Origin: CAYFMS01 sp964491425
Lineage (GTDB): Bacteria > Patescibacteriota > Patescibacteriia > UBA9934
Length of the DNA: 20,222 nt
Assembly: GCA_964491425.1 (NCBI GenBank)
Contig: CAZBFR010000008.1
Span: forward strand, 1 to 20,222
Direction of reading: 5' to 3'
Of this stretch, positions 1 through 7,559 are shown one piece after another. The first letter of the stretch is position 1. The number at the start of each line of letters is the position of its first letter. Both the position numbers and the translations under genes were made by a program. The notes beneath the pieces are model-generated. The model made no database searches. It worked only from the letters and a program-made list of their open reading frames with translations, and was not told the origin of the DNA.

Positions 1-31
1 GGGGGTCGTTTCATTTTCGGCAACTTTTTTG

Positions 32-37
32 TATACT
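32..37 (+). promoter_or_regulatory. -10 promoter element of the AAA+ gene
   Basis: TATACT lies 8 nt before the ATG at 46, so transcription would begin at or within a few bases of the start codon (leaderless or nearly so). A TG is present but directly adjacent rather than at the usual one-base spacing. No good -35 is seen 16-18 nt upstream and there is no Shine-Dalgarno. Positions 1-31 hold nothing else I can name. Confidence 0.55.
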
Positions 38-45
38 GCGCCTAT

Positions 46-1032
46 ATGGAATGGACGAGTACACACTTTATTGTTTTAGGAATCTTTATTGCGATCGGGG
101 CCGGCGTCTATCTTTTTCAGCAAAGACAGAAAATGCAAAAGGACACGTCGTTTTACACGTACACGAAAGATTTAACGGAATCGGCAAGGAAGGACGAGCT
201 CGATCCGGTTTCGGGGCGCGACGAGGAAATCGAGAGAATGATCCATGTTCTTAAACGCCGATCGAAGAATAACCCGCTTCTTATCGGAAACCCGGGAGTA
301 GGAAAGACGGCGATTGTTGAAGGACTCGCGCAGGACATGATTAAAGGTAATGTTCCAAAAGAAATTGCAGAGAAGAGACTTTTGTCGCTCGATCTAACGT
401 CGCTTATGTCCGGCACAAAGTACCGAGGGGAACTTGAAACGCGTCTCCAGTCGATGCTTAAGGAGCTCGAATCAATCGAAGGAAACGCGATCCTCTTTAT
501 CGACGAAATCCATTTAATAGAAGAGATGGGGAATTCCGAAGGGGCAATGAACATTAAAGATATTTTAAAGCCGGCGCTTTCAAGGGGGGAGCTTCAAGTT
601 ATTGGTGCGACAACTTGGGACGAATATAAAAAGTTTATTCAACCCGACCAGGCGCTCGATCGTCGGTTCCAGCCCGTTCTCGTAGATGAACCGAATCCAA
701 AAGAGGCGCTTAGTATTCTTAAAAGTATCCGCGGGGAATATGAAGAATTCCACGGGGTTAAAATTACAGACAAGGCGCTCGAGGCGGCGGTTAACCTTTC
801 GGATAAGAAAATTGATTCGCGCTATCTTCCCGATAAGGCGATTGATTTGATGGACGAAGCGTCGGCGAAGGTGTCGATCGAGGCGACGAAACGACGGAAG
901 ACGGCTATGGGGGTCGTGCACGCGGCGTCGAAGGGAAAGGAGGGGATTGTTGACGTGAAAGATATTGAGGAGATTGTCGAACAGTGGGTGATTCATTCAA
1001 AAGAGGAGAAGAAGCGGGACGCGAGAGTGTGA
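46..1032 (+). CDS. Membrane-anchored single-domain ClpB/ClpC D1-type AAA+ ATPase
   Basis: A 328-aa protein with one N-terminal membrane segment (about residues 7-25) followed by a short linker and a single AAA+ module of the ClpA/B/C first-domain type. Visible motifs: SGRDEEI entry motif (56-62), Walker A GNPGVGKT (81-88), pore loop KYRG (125-128), Walker B ILFIDEIH with D153/E154, sensor-1 GATT (187-190), arginine finger DRRF (205-208) and LPDKAID (261-267). The Clp N-domain, the coiled-coil M-domain and the whole second AAA+ domain are missing: the chain ends just after the segment matching the D1-D2 linker. No ClpP-binding loop is seen. It should hydrolyse ATP and remodel or thread substrates at the membrane, with the ATPase in the cytoplasm; the substrate is unknown. 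The stop overlaps the next gene by 4 nt. Start chosen for the membrane segment and the adjacent -10. Family assignment is firm; role is inference. Confidence 0.88.
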   Translation: MEWTSTHFIVLGIFIAIGAGVYLFQQRQKMQKDTSFYTYTKDLTESARKDELDPVSGRDEEIERMIHVLKRRSKNNPLLIGNPGVGKTAIVEGLAQDMIKGNVPKEIAEKRLLSLDLTSLMSGTKYRGELETRLQSMLKELESIEGNAILFIDEIHLIEEMGNSEGAMNIKDILKPALSRGELQVIGATTWDEYKKFIQPDQALDRRFQPVLVDEPNPKEALSILKSIRGEYEEFHGVKITDKALEAAVNLSDKKIDSRYLPDKAIDLMDEASAKVSIEATKRRKTAMGVVHAASKGKEGIVDVKDIEEIVEQWVIHSKEEKKRDARV

Positions 1033-3029
1033 ACGCTCTAGGATTTTTAGCACTACTTGGGGGGATCACCTTACTTGCGTACGGGTCGCTTCGGAGTTCG
1101 GTTTTTGGGGAGACTGCGAGGGCGCGACTTTTTTTCGGGATGATTTTTGGCGGAAGCATTTTTACGGAAATGCTCCTCGTCCAATATTTTTTCGCTTGGC
1201 TCCACCCGTTATTTGTTTTGTTTTTTATTGTAGTCGTCGCAGGGATTTTTTATAAATTAGCAAACTCACCGTTTCCGAAAATCGTTTGGAAACCGCAGGG
1301 CGATTTTTTTACGAAGTTTTGGCTCGGGCTCGTTTTAGCGATTGATCTTTTTTTAATTGTTTCATTTTTACTCGTACGAAACGACGCGCCGATTTATAGT
1401 CCGTGGAATTATCTTGGCGTTGAGGTGTTTATTTTGTGCGGGCTTTCGACGGGGATTCTCTTCTTTGCTTCGCGTTCGAAATACGCCGTGCAAACGCTCG
1501 TTGTACAAAGTGTGCATGTTTTTATGCTTACGAGCGTTACCGCGCTTATGTACCGCCAGGGATTTGGATTTGACCCATTCCTTCACCGCGCGGCGGAAGA
1601 AGCGCTTCGAATCCACGGCGAAATCGCGCCGAAAGATATTCTCTATAGCGGGCAGTACGTCGTCGTCGCCGGGCTCGCACAATTATTTTCGATTCCCGTG
1701 AAGTTTCTCGACGTGTGGCTCGCTCCGACGCTCACCGCGCTCTTTCTTCCGCTCGCTTCCTATATCGGACTTAAGGATGGGCTCGGTGTGAAAACGAGGT
1801 ACGCGCTACAAGGGTGGATGTTTTTATTCTTGATCCCCTTCATGTCGCTTACGTTTACCGTCCCGTACAATGTAACGACCGTCGCGTTTTTTCTCCTTCT
1901 CCCAATGCTTGCGTACGTCGGACATATGGGCGCGGTGCATTTGCGGATTTTGCTTTTTCTCTGGTTCGTTCTCCTCTTTTTTCATCCACTCCTCGCACTT
2001 CCGGTTTTTACGTATCTTTTTAGCATTTTTATCATTCGCCGTTTTCCTAGAGTGAAGCCCGTTGTTATTCCGGTAATGATTGTTGCGATCGCGGTGTCGA
2101 TTCCTGTTTTATTTCTCGTCTTTCGTTCGGGCAACCTATCCGAAATTCGTAATCCATTTTTCCATTTATTCGAATTTATTACGCTCTTTTTCAACCCGTT
2201 CTACGAACCGTATCCAAATATTTATTGGGATCTACGTGTCATTTACGATCTTCGATTTTGGATGCCGATTCTGTTTGCGATAGGGGGAATTAGTATTGGT
2301 GTGGTCATGGCACTCAAGAGAAAAATGACCTGGATTCCACTCCCGCTTATTGTCGGTTTACTCGGGACCATTTTCCTTCTTCGAAGTTCGTTCGGATATA
2401 AAGATATTATTGCGCACGAGCAAGCCGAGTTCGCGCTTCGCCTCCTCCAGATGTGGTTTACGATTCCGCTCGTGTATTTCGCGTTTTGGTACACAAAAGT
2501 CAGGTCGAAGGTATTCCAAATTATTGTCGGGATCATTGTTGCATTTTTCTTAACGCTTGCCTGGTTCTTTAGTTATCCGCAGTACAACATGCACTATCCG
2601 TTTATTTCGCCGAGTGTTTCGGGAGGAGACGTACGCACGGTTCGCGCGATCGACGAGCACGCGGGGAGCGAACCCTACGCCGTTCTCTCGCACCAAATGA
2701 CAAGCGCCGGAGCGATCCAAGAATTTGGATTTAGAGACTACTTTACGATAGGGGACGAAGAAGTGCTTTGGTATCCTATCCCCACCGGCGGTACGCTCTA
2801 CGGCTACTATGGTGCTATAATTCAAACAGGTTTAGTCGAAGAAAAGATCCGCGATCTCTTTTCAAAAACAGACCGAGAAAAAATTTACTTTGTAACGCAA
2901 TCGTATTGGGCGTGGACGCAAGAGTTCACGGCTTCTATGCGAAGTGCGTCTCAAGGCGAAATTGTTCTCGACGATGGATTAATCATAATTTATTTATTCG
3001 ATCGCAAAATGTATGAAGACACGAAGTAA
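1029..3029 (+). CDS. Large polytopic membrane protein, GT-C glycosyltransferase-like
   Basis: I start this gene at GTG 1029, which overlaps the upstream stop in a GTGA junction and gives 666 aa; an in-frame ATG at 984 would add 15 hydrophilic residues inside the ATPase gene. About 12-13 hydrophobic segments occupy residues 4-515, followed by a soluble region of about 150 residues. Between early membrane segments sits a loop reading GFDPFLHRAAEEAL (D182, H186), reminiscent of the acidic first outer loop of GT-C enzymes (oligosaccharyltransferase, ArnT and PMT types), which use lipid-linked sugars on the outer face. I infer an envelope glycosyltransferase or polymerase, but no diagnostic catalytic motif proves it; an unclassified transporter-like protein is possible. 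Tight coupling to the membrane AAA+ ATPase suggests they work together. Confidence 0.75.
   Translation: MNALGFLALLGGITLLAYGSLRSSVFGETARARLFFGMIFGGSIFTEMLLVQYFFAWLHPLFVLFFIVVVAGIFYKLANSPFPKIVWKPQGDFFTKFWLGLVLAIDLFLIVSFLLVRNDAPIYSPWNYLGVEVFILCGLSTGILFFASRSKYAVQTLVVQSVHVFMLTSVTALMYRQGFGFDPFLHRAAEEALRIHGEIAPKDILYSGQYVVVAGLAQLFSIPVKFLDVWLAPTLTALFLPLASYIGLKDGLGVKTRYALQGWMFLFLIPFMSLTFTVPYNVTTVAFFLLLPMLAYVGHMGAVHLRILLFLWFVLLFFHPLLALPVFTYLFSIFIIRRFPRVKPVVIPVMIVAIAVSIPVLFLVFRSGNLSEIRNPFFHLFEFITLFFNPFYEPYPNIYWDLRVIYDLRFWMPILFAIGGISIGVVMALKRKMTWIPLPLIVGLLGTIFLLRSSFGYKDIIAHEQAEFALRLLQMWFTIPLVYFAFWYTKVRSKVFQIIVGIIVAFFLTLAWFFSYPQYNMHYPFISPSVSGGDVRTVRAIDEHAGSEPYAVLSHQMTSAGAIQEFGFRDYFTIGDEEVLWYPIPTGGTLYGYYGAIIQTGLVEEKIRDLFSKTDREKIYFVTQSYWAWTQEFTASMRSASQGEIVLDDGLIIIYLFDRKMYEDTK
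2962..2989 (+). promoter_or_regulatory. Possible internal promoter before the VPGY gene
   Basis: TTGTTC (2962-2967), a 16-nt spacer and CATAAT (2984-2989) lie inside the end of the membrane-protein gene, 23 nt before ATG 3013. It could give the small repeat protein its own transcript. The match is modest and such patterns arise by chance in AT-rich stretches. Confidence 0.25.
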
Positions 3030-3381
3030 GACAAGGTCTAAGACGAACGTGAGAACAGCGCTCGCCGTTGGAGCCGTTGGAATCGCGCTCGCCGCCGGAT
3101 TCGCTCTTGCGGCAAAGATGCCGACGCGAACTACCGTTCCGCTCGATAAGTTCCCGCGCTATCCGTACCAGTTAATGGTAAAGGCGAACGGTTACGTTCC
3201 GGGCTACGTCCCTGGATATGTACCTGGATACGTTCCGGGTTATGCGCCGGGATACAGTGTACCGGGATATGTTCCGGGTTACGGAACCTTCCGACGTTTG
3301 ACGCCTGATCAGTTCATGCAAGAAGCGGAGCGTTGGTGGAACAAGATTGGAAGCAAATTGAAAAACAAAGGAACGAAATAA
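3013..3381 (+). CDS. Small secreted protein with VPGY tetrapeptide repeats
   Basis: A 122-aa protein not matching a family I know. Residues 1-14 are Lys/Arg/Thr-rich, 15-34 form a hydrophobic signal or anchor (AVGAVGIALAAGFALAA) with a plausible signal peptidase site after ALA. Residues 62-90 hold seven near-perfect four-residue units, six VPGY and one APGY, with a single inserted Ser. The C-terminal 30 residues are charged and amphipathic with a WW pair (108-109). Codons differ from unit to unit, so selection on the peptide rather than fresh DNA slippage keeps the repeat. Such Pro-Gly-Tyr repeats are expected to be flexible and tyrosine-sticky, elastin-like in character. The start overlaps the previous gene by 17 nt, and the signal resembles that of the surface protein that follows. 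A structural or adhesive envelope role is inference. Confidence 0.72.
   Translation: MKTRSKTRSKTNVRTALAVGAVGIALAAGFALAAKMPTRTTVPLDKFPRYPYQLMVKANGYVPGYVPGYVPGYVPGYAPGYSVPGYVPGYGTFRRLTPDQFMQEAERWWNKIGSKLKNKGTK
3196..3282 (+). repeat. Seven tandem VPGY-coding units
   Basis: Seven 12-nt units (plus one inserted Ser codon) coding VPGY or APGY. Third positions vary freely (gtt/gtc/gta, ccg/cct, ggc/gga/ggt, tac/tat), showing an old, protein-selected repeat. Confidence 0.85.
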
Positions 3382-3386
3382 TGAAT

Positions 3387-3420
3387 AACCCTCGCGCTTT
3401 ACGGCGCGGGGGTTCCTTTT
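3387..3420 (+). terminator. Terminator after the VPGY gene
   Basis: Arms AACCCTCGCGC (3387-3397) and GCGCGGGGGTT (3404-3414) pair over 11 bp with one G-T wobble, loop of six, followed by a T-rich run. The ATG of the next gene at 3422 sits directly against the U-tract. Confidence 0.8.
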
Positions 3421-3421
3421 T

Positions 3422-4900
3422 ATGAAAAAAACAAAAAATCGAACGAAGGCGTCGATTAAAACTAAGATCCAAACAAAAATCGCCGTAATCGCCGGCGCAA
3501 TCGGAATCGCCCTCGCGGCCGGAGCTGGGAGTATAACGCTGTCGGACGAGGCACCGGTCAGTATTAATCTGGATCATTCCACTCCTGAAACGGGCTTTCT
3601 CCTCGCGGGTACGAAAAATAATCATGTTGCCTCGTTTCGCGTAGAGGGGGACACAAAAGCCGATTATCTTGTTAGAAAACTCACGATAGAAACGGTGAAA
3701 GATCTGTCCGTTGACGGATTGTCCGCGTCGCGATTTACAAACAATGTGACGAAAGCGACGTTGGAATACAAGAATAGTCAAAACGCATCAGTAACTGTCG
3801 AAGCGCCGATCTCTACGGATGGAAAGGCGGTATTTACGAATCTTGATCTTTTCGTTCCGAAATACGATGATTCTGTATTCGTTGTTCGTTTAGATATTGC
3901 GGAAAGTGAATATTATAACGGTGGAACGGCGCGATCAAACGATCGCGTGCAGATTGCGTTGGGAGAGACTTCCGGAGATTTTGTTGTCAAGAATGTGCAG
4001 ACTGGAGTTGAAAAAACAAAATTTGCCCGACGAGAATATATTAAAACAGGACCATTTTTCGTTCGATTAACGGAGCCGACCTTTTCCGTTTCCGCATCGT
4101 CACCGAGCGGATCGGCTGTTGTGGGGGTGAATGAAGCGTTGCGATTTAATGTTACGGCATCCGCTGGAGGAGATGTCGAAATTGATCAGCTGATATTCAA
4201 GGTAAATACCACCGATAATGCGAGATCGGGTTGGAATCGATGTGATAATTCCAAGCTTGCCCCGAGCGACTTCTCACTTTACCGATCGGTAAATCTTATC
4301 ACTTCCATGGAGACATCGGATTCCGAATGGGAGTTACTCGATTATAACCTTTCGAAATGTGACGCCACGGAGGCTCTTGGATACATCAAACTTCAACTTG
4401 CGAGTCCAATGGTGGTCGCTGAAGGAGCAACTCAAACGTACCTCCTTTATATGGATACGAACGGGGCCTCAACTGCACAGGATGATGCGTTACGAATTGA
4501 CCTAGCTCATGAGTACATGACATCGGGACCGGAACTATTGGATAATGCTGTGCCGGCGCAGAATATTCCCGCGGCGTCGAATTACTTTACTGTAAATTCG
4601 GCGGTCGCTGATCGAATTAAGGTTGGAGATGTTCTTCTCTTGAGTGAGACCATGACCGCCAAGGGTCCTTTGGCCGAGTATGTCCTTGTGGTTGGAGTGA
4701 GCGGGACGAGTGTGAACGTGATTCGAGGTTACAATGGAACGACCCCGGTGCGCTATGCTGCGCGTAAGGGCCAAGTCAAGCTTTATAGAATGCCGTCGGC
4801 AATTATGTGGCGTGATTCCGAAGAATTCGACAAGAAGTCGTACTGGGGATCATACATGGTAGATGATTTGCCGGTTCATGGCGGTTCGCTCATCTTCTAA
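3422..4900 (+). CDS. Secreted or anchored surface protein, beta-rich
   Basis: A 492-aa protein with a Lys/Thr-rich N-terminus, a hydrophobic segment (about 20-36, AVIAGAIGIALAAGAG) and a long Thr/Ser/Val-rich, beta-strand-like exterior region. I see Ig-like stretches near 45-180 and 220-355 (NEALRFNVTASAGGDVEIDQLIFKV), two cysteines in the second that could form a disulfide, and a C-terminal block IMWRD...KKSYWGSYMVDDLPVHGG (about 461-489). That ending recurs, as I recall, in CPR S-layer-like proteins with a pilin-type or uncleaved N-terminal anchor. No catalytic motif is visible. There is no Shine-Dalgarno and the ATG abuts the preceding terminator, so expression must come from readthrough, processing or a promoter inside the VPGY gene. 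Product is most likely a cell-surface structural protein; partner unknown. Confidence 0.75.
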   Translation: MKKTKNRTKASIKTKIQTKIAVIAGAIGIALAAGAGSITLSDEAPVSINLDHSTPETGFLLAGTKNNHVASFRVEGDTKADYLVRKLTIETVKDLSVDGLSASRFTNNVTKATLEYKNSQNASVTVEAPISTDGKAVFTNLDLFVPKYDDSVFVVRLDIAESEYYNGGTARSNDRVQIALGETSGDFVVKNVQTGVEKTKFARREYIKTGPFFVRLTEPTFSVSASSPSGSAVVGVNEALRFNVTASAGGDVEIDQLIFKVNTTDNARSGWNRCDNSKLAPSDFSLYRSVNLITSMETSDSEWELLDYNLSKCDATEALGYIKLQLASPMVVAEGATQTYLLYMDTNGASTAQDDALRIDLAHEYMTSGPELLDNAVPAQNIPAASNYFTVNSAVADRIKVGDVLLLSETMTAKGPLAEYVLVVGVSGTSVNVIRGYNGTTPVRYAARKGQVKLYRMPSAIMWRDSEEFDKKSYWGSYMVDDLPVHGGSLIF

Positions 4901-4906
4901 TAAAAG

Positions 4907-4936
4907 CCCCCTGCGCTTGACGGCGCGGGGGTTTTT
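4907..4936 (+). terminator. Terminator after the surface protein gene
   Basis: CCCCC-T-GCGC (4907-4916) pairs with GCGCGGGGG (4923-4931) with one bulged T, then TTTTT. It closely resembles the terminator at 3387 in stem and loop sequence. Confidence 0.85.
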
Positions 4937-5074
4937 GGTTACTATCCTGGCATCGCAAAAGCCCCTAAAAAGGCTTTACTTAACAAAAATAATCAGGTTC
5001 AGGGCGATCGATTGGAATCCTCCCGAAGGCGTAAGCTCGCGGGCCCCAGTCGTTGAACCGTCGTTAAAAGGAAT
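4937..5074 (+). promoter_or_regulatory. rpsB promoter and leader
   Basis: A weak -10 candidate TACTAT (4940-4945) follows the terminator U-tract with a TG two bases upstream, giving a leader of about 120 nt. The leader holds a hairpin AAAGCC/GGCTTT (4958-4963, 4972-4977) and a GC-rich segment at about 5020-5045 able to pair internally. Long leaders before rpsB are used for S2 autoregulation in other bacteria; here that is only inference. AAGGA (5068-5072) sits just 2 nt before the ATG. Confidence 0.4.
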
Positions 5075-5905
5075 ATGTCTAAAGTCCCAGCTCTTGAAGA
5101 GCTTATGAAGGCGGGTACGCACTTCGGTCACCGTACCTCCCGCTGGCATCCAAAAATGGAGCCATACTTGTTCGGAATTCGTGGAGGAATCCACATTATT
5201 GACGTCGCGCAAACCCAAGAGCTTCTCTCGAAGGCGCTCGACAAGGTAGAAGAAATTACTGCGCGTGGTGGACTTGTTCTCTTTGTTGGAACAAAGAAGC
5301 ACATGCAGGGAATCGTTGAGAAATCGGCGATTGAGGCTGGAATGCCATTTGTAACGAATCGATGGCTCGGAGGAACCTTTACGAACTTCGCGGAAATCCA
5401 AAAGCGCGTTCGACGCCTCCTTGATCTTAAGGACAAGCGTGAGAAGGGTGACCTTAAAAAGTACACGAAGTACGAGCAACTCCAGTTCGATCAAGAAATT
5501 AAGGAAATGGAATTCAAGCTCGGAGGTCTTTCAACAATGAAGCAACTTCCTGAAGCGATCGTCGTATTCGATGTTCTCCACGACAAGACGGCCGTACAGG
5601 AGGCGCGAACACGAGGTGTGTCGATTATCGGACTCGTTGATAGCAACGTAAACCCGGATTATGTCGATTACATTATCCCAAGTAACGACGATGCGGTTGA
5701 GACGGTAAAGTTGATGACGAAGCTTTTCGCGGAGGCGGTACGTCTCGGAAAGGCGCAAGCGAAGAATCGCGCAACGGCTGCCGCGGAAGCGAAAGCAAAG
5801 GCTGACGTCGCGGTAAAAGTTGAGGCGAAAGAAACGGTTGAAGATCTCGACGACGCGATGAAGGAGCAGATCGCGAAAGAGGTTCTCGAAGGTAAAAAGA
5901 AATAA
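5075..5905 (+). CDS. rpsB: 30S ribosomal protein S2
   Basis: 276 aa, full length for S2. Recognisable family blocks are LMKAGTHFGHRTSRWHPKM near the N-terminus, GIHIIDVAQT, LFVGTKKHMQGIVEKSA, FVTNRWLGGTFTNF, MKQLPEAIVVFDVLHDKTAVQEA and GLVDSNVNPDYVDYIIPSNDDA. The last 55 residues form an Ala/Lys/Glu-rich helical tail, longer than in many S2 proteins. S2 binds the small subunit late in assembly, near S1 in bacteria that have S1. It is followed 10 nt later by tsf, the usual bacterial pairing, so both are very likely cotranscribed. Confidence 0.97.
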   Translation: MSKVPALEELMKAGTHFGHRTSRWHPKMEPYLFGIRGGIHIIDVAQTQELLSKALDKVEEITARGGLVLFVGTKKHMQGIVEKSAIEAGMPFVTNRWLGGTFTNFAEIQKRVRRLLDLKDKREKGDLKKYTKYEQLQFDQEIKEMEFKLGGLSTMKQLPEAIVVFDVLHDKTAVQEARTRGVSIIGLVDSNVNPDYVDYIIPSNDDAVETVKLMTKLFAEAVRLGKAQAKNRATAAAEAKAKADVAVKVEAKETVEDLDDAMKEQIAKEVLEGKKK

Positions 5906-5915
5906 CATTATATCT

Positions 5916-6506
5916 ATGAGCATTTCAGCAAGTGATGTCGCGAAGCTTCGCGCCATGACCAATGTCGGAATGATGGAGGCAAAGAAGGCGCTCGAGGCGG
6001 TCGGAGGCGATATTGATCAAGCGATCGATCACCTTCGAAAGAGCGGAGCGGCGAAGGCGGCAAAGAAAGCGGACCGAGAGACGTCCGAAGGGCGCGTCCA
6101 CTCGTACACGCACGGAACGGGAAAAATCGGCGTAATCGTCGAGGTCCTTTGCGAGACGGATTTCGTCGCGCGAAACGAAGCGTTCGTAGCGCTTTGTAAC
6201 GACATCGCTCTACACATTGCGGCGACAAACCCTCTTTATCTCTCGCGCGAAGAAGTTTCGGAAGAAGCGCTCGCAAAAGAGAAGGAGATGGAGCGCGAGA
6301 TTCTCGCGGGGGAAGGAAAGCCTGCGGAAATGATCGAGAAAATTCTCGAGGGAAAAATCGGAAAGTATTATTCCGAAAATTGTCTCCTCGAACAGGCGTT
6401 TATCAAGGATGAAGACAAGACGGTTGGACAACTTCTTGAAGAAAAAGTCCTCTCGCTTGGAGAAAACTTGAAGATCCGCGCGTTCAAGCGCATGCAAATC
6501 GGTTAG
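5916..6506 (+). CDS. tsf: Elongation factor Ts (short form)
   Basis: 196 aa: the compact EF-Ts type, lacking the long second core repeat of the E. coli protein (about 280 aa). The N-terminal UBA-like domain reads VAKLRAMTNVGMMEAKKALE, where most homologues have TGAGMM(D/E)CKKAL; EGRVHSYTH and CETDFVARN mark the core. It exchanges GDP for GTP on EF-Tu. The start at 5916 has no Shine-Dalgarno, only an AT-rich gap after the rpsB stop (CATTATATCT), so it may depend on upstream translation or on a weak -10 there. A terminator follows directly. Confidence 0.96.
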   Translation: MSISASDVAKLRAMTNVGMMEAKKALEAVGGDIDQAIDHLRKSGAAKAAKKADRETSEGRVHSYTHGTGKIGVIVEVLCETDFVARNEAFVALCNDIALHIAATNPLYLSREEVSEEALAKEKEMEREILAGEGKPAEMIEKILEGKIGKYYSENCLLEQAFIKDEDKTVGQLLEEKVLSLGENLKIRAFKRMQIG

Positions 6507-6517
6507 TAAACACGAAG

Positions 6518-6540
6518 ACCGCTCCCTAGGGGCGGTTTTG
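6518..6540 (+). terminator. Terminator of rpsB-tsf
   Basis: ACCGCTCC (6518-6525), loop CTA, GGGGCGGT (6529-6536), then TTT. The -10 of the gap promoter begins immediately after the T run. Confidence 0.85.
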
Positions 6541-6565
6541 TGTTATACTGTGCGCAAAAGGAGGT
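6541..6565 (+). promoter_or_regulatory. Extended -10 promoter and Shine-Dalgarno of gap
   Basis: TGtTATACT at 6541-6549 is a perfect extended -10; the -35 position is occupied by the preceding terminator. Expected RNA start is about 6556, so the mRNA would begin almost directly with AAAAGGAGGT. The GGAGG ends only 1 nt before ATG 6566, unusually tight. Confidence 0.7.
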
Positions 6566-7558
6566 ATGAAAATTGCGATCAACGGATTTGGAAGAATCGG
6601 ACGGCAGTTTTTTAAAGCGGGTTTTGGGACGCGTGGGTTTGACGTTGTCGCGATTAACGACTTGTCCGACGTTGAAACGCTCGCCTACCTTTTAAAGTAC
6701 GATTCGAATTACGGAATTTGGGGGGCGGATATTTCGACGAAGAAGGGGTTTTTGATTATTAACGGGAAGGCGATCCCGGTGTTTGGTGAGCGCGAGCCGG
6801 CAAAGCTTCCTTGGGGAAAGCTTGGAGTGCAAACTGTTGTCGAATGTACCGGATTTTTTCGGGAGAAGAAGACGGCGGAGGGTCATATTACCGCCGGAGC
6901 AAAACGGGTTATTATTTCGGCGCCACCAAAGGGTGAGGGCGTGCAGACAATTGTATTTGGGGCAAATGAAAAAGAATTAAAAGGGGCGAAGGGGGTGATT
7001 AGTAACGCGTCGTGCACAACAAATTGCGTCGCGCCGGTAACCGCCGTGCTCGACGAGGTATTCGGGATTAAGCGAGCGATGCTTTCAACGGTCCACGCCT
7101 ATACGTCGTCGCAAGCGATTGTCGACGGGCCGGACGCGAAGGACGTCCGTCGGGGACGTGCGGGGGCGATTAATATTGTCCCTACAACAACGGGCGCTGC
7201 CGAAGCGGTTGGAACAACGCTTCCAAATCTAAAAGGAAAGTTTGACGGAATTTCGCTTCGCGTGCCGATTCCGGTTGGTTCGCTCTCTGATATTACTTAT
7301 CTTCTTAAAAAGAAGACGACGGCGCAGGAGGTGAATTATGCGCTCGAGGCGGCGGCGAAGACGGCGCGCTACGACGGGATTCTCGCGGTCACGTACGAAC
7401 CGATCGTGTCGACCGATATTATCGGCGATCCGCACAGCGCGATTGTTGACGCGAATTTAACGCGGGCCGTTGGAGATCTCGTAAAAGTTATTGCTTGGTA
7501 TGATAACGAGTGGGCTTATTCTACACGCTTGGTTGAGATGGCGTTGATGTTTAAATAA
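6566..7558 (+). CDS. gap: Glyceraldehyde-3-phosphate dehydrogenase (NAD type)
   Basis: 330 aa, full length. It oxidises glyceraldehyde 3-phosphate to 1,3-bisphosphoglycerate with NAD+. The Rossmann motif AINGFGRIGR starts at residue 4; NDL at 31-33 carries the acidic residue that favours NAD over NADP; the catalytic Cys is C150 in SNASCTTNC with the partner His at H177 (STVHAYT). The phosphate-site segment TTTGAAEAVG and the C-terminal WYDNEWAYSTRLVEM are intact. First gene of gap-ndh-pgk: the next ATG comes 1 nt after its stop. Start fixed by the canonical N-terminus. Confidence 0.98.
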   Translation: MKIAINGFGRIGRQFFKAGFGTRGFDVVAINDLSDVETLAYLLKYDSNYGIWGADISTKKGFLIINGKAIPVFGEREPAKLPWGKLGVQTVVECTGFFREKKTAEGHITAGAKRVIISAPPKGEGVQTIVFGANEKELKGAKGVISNASCTTNCVAPVTAVLDEVFGIKRAMLSTVHAYTSSQAIVDGPDAKDVRRGRAGAINIVPTTTGAAEAVGTTLPNLKGKFDGISLRVPIPVGSLSDITYLLKKKTTAQEVNYALEAAAKTARYDGILAVTYEPIVSTDIIGDPHSAIVDANLTRAVGDLVKVIAWYDNEWAYSTRLVEMALMFK

Positions 7559-7559
7559 T

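Noticed and set aside
153..554. Minus-strand ORF opposite the AAA+ gene
   Set aside because: A shadow of the well-supported ATPase on the other strand; the same applies to the other antisense ORFs inside strong genes.
984..1028. ATG 984 as start of the GT-C-like gene
   Set aside because: It would add 15 hydrophilic residues overlapping the ATPase; GTG 1029 gives a standard GTGA coupling and begins close to the first membrane segment.
3196..3282. CRISPR-like or satellite DNA repeat
   Set aside because: The 12-nt units are coding, contiguous and diverged at third positions; there are no spacers.
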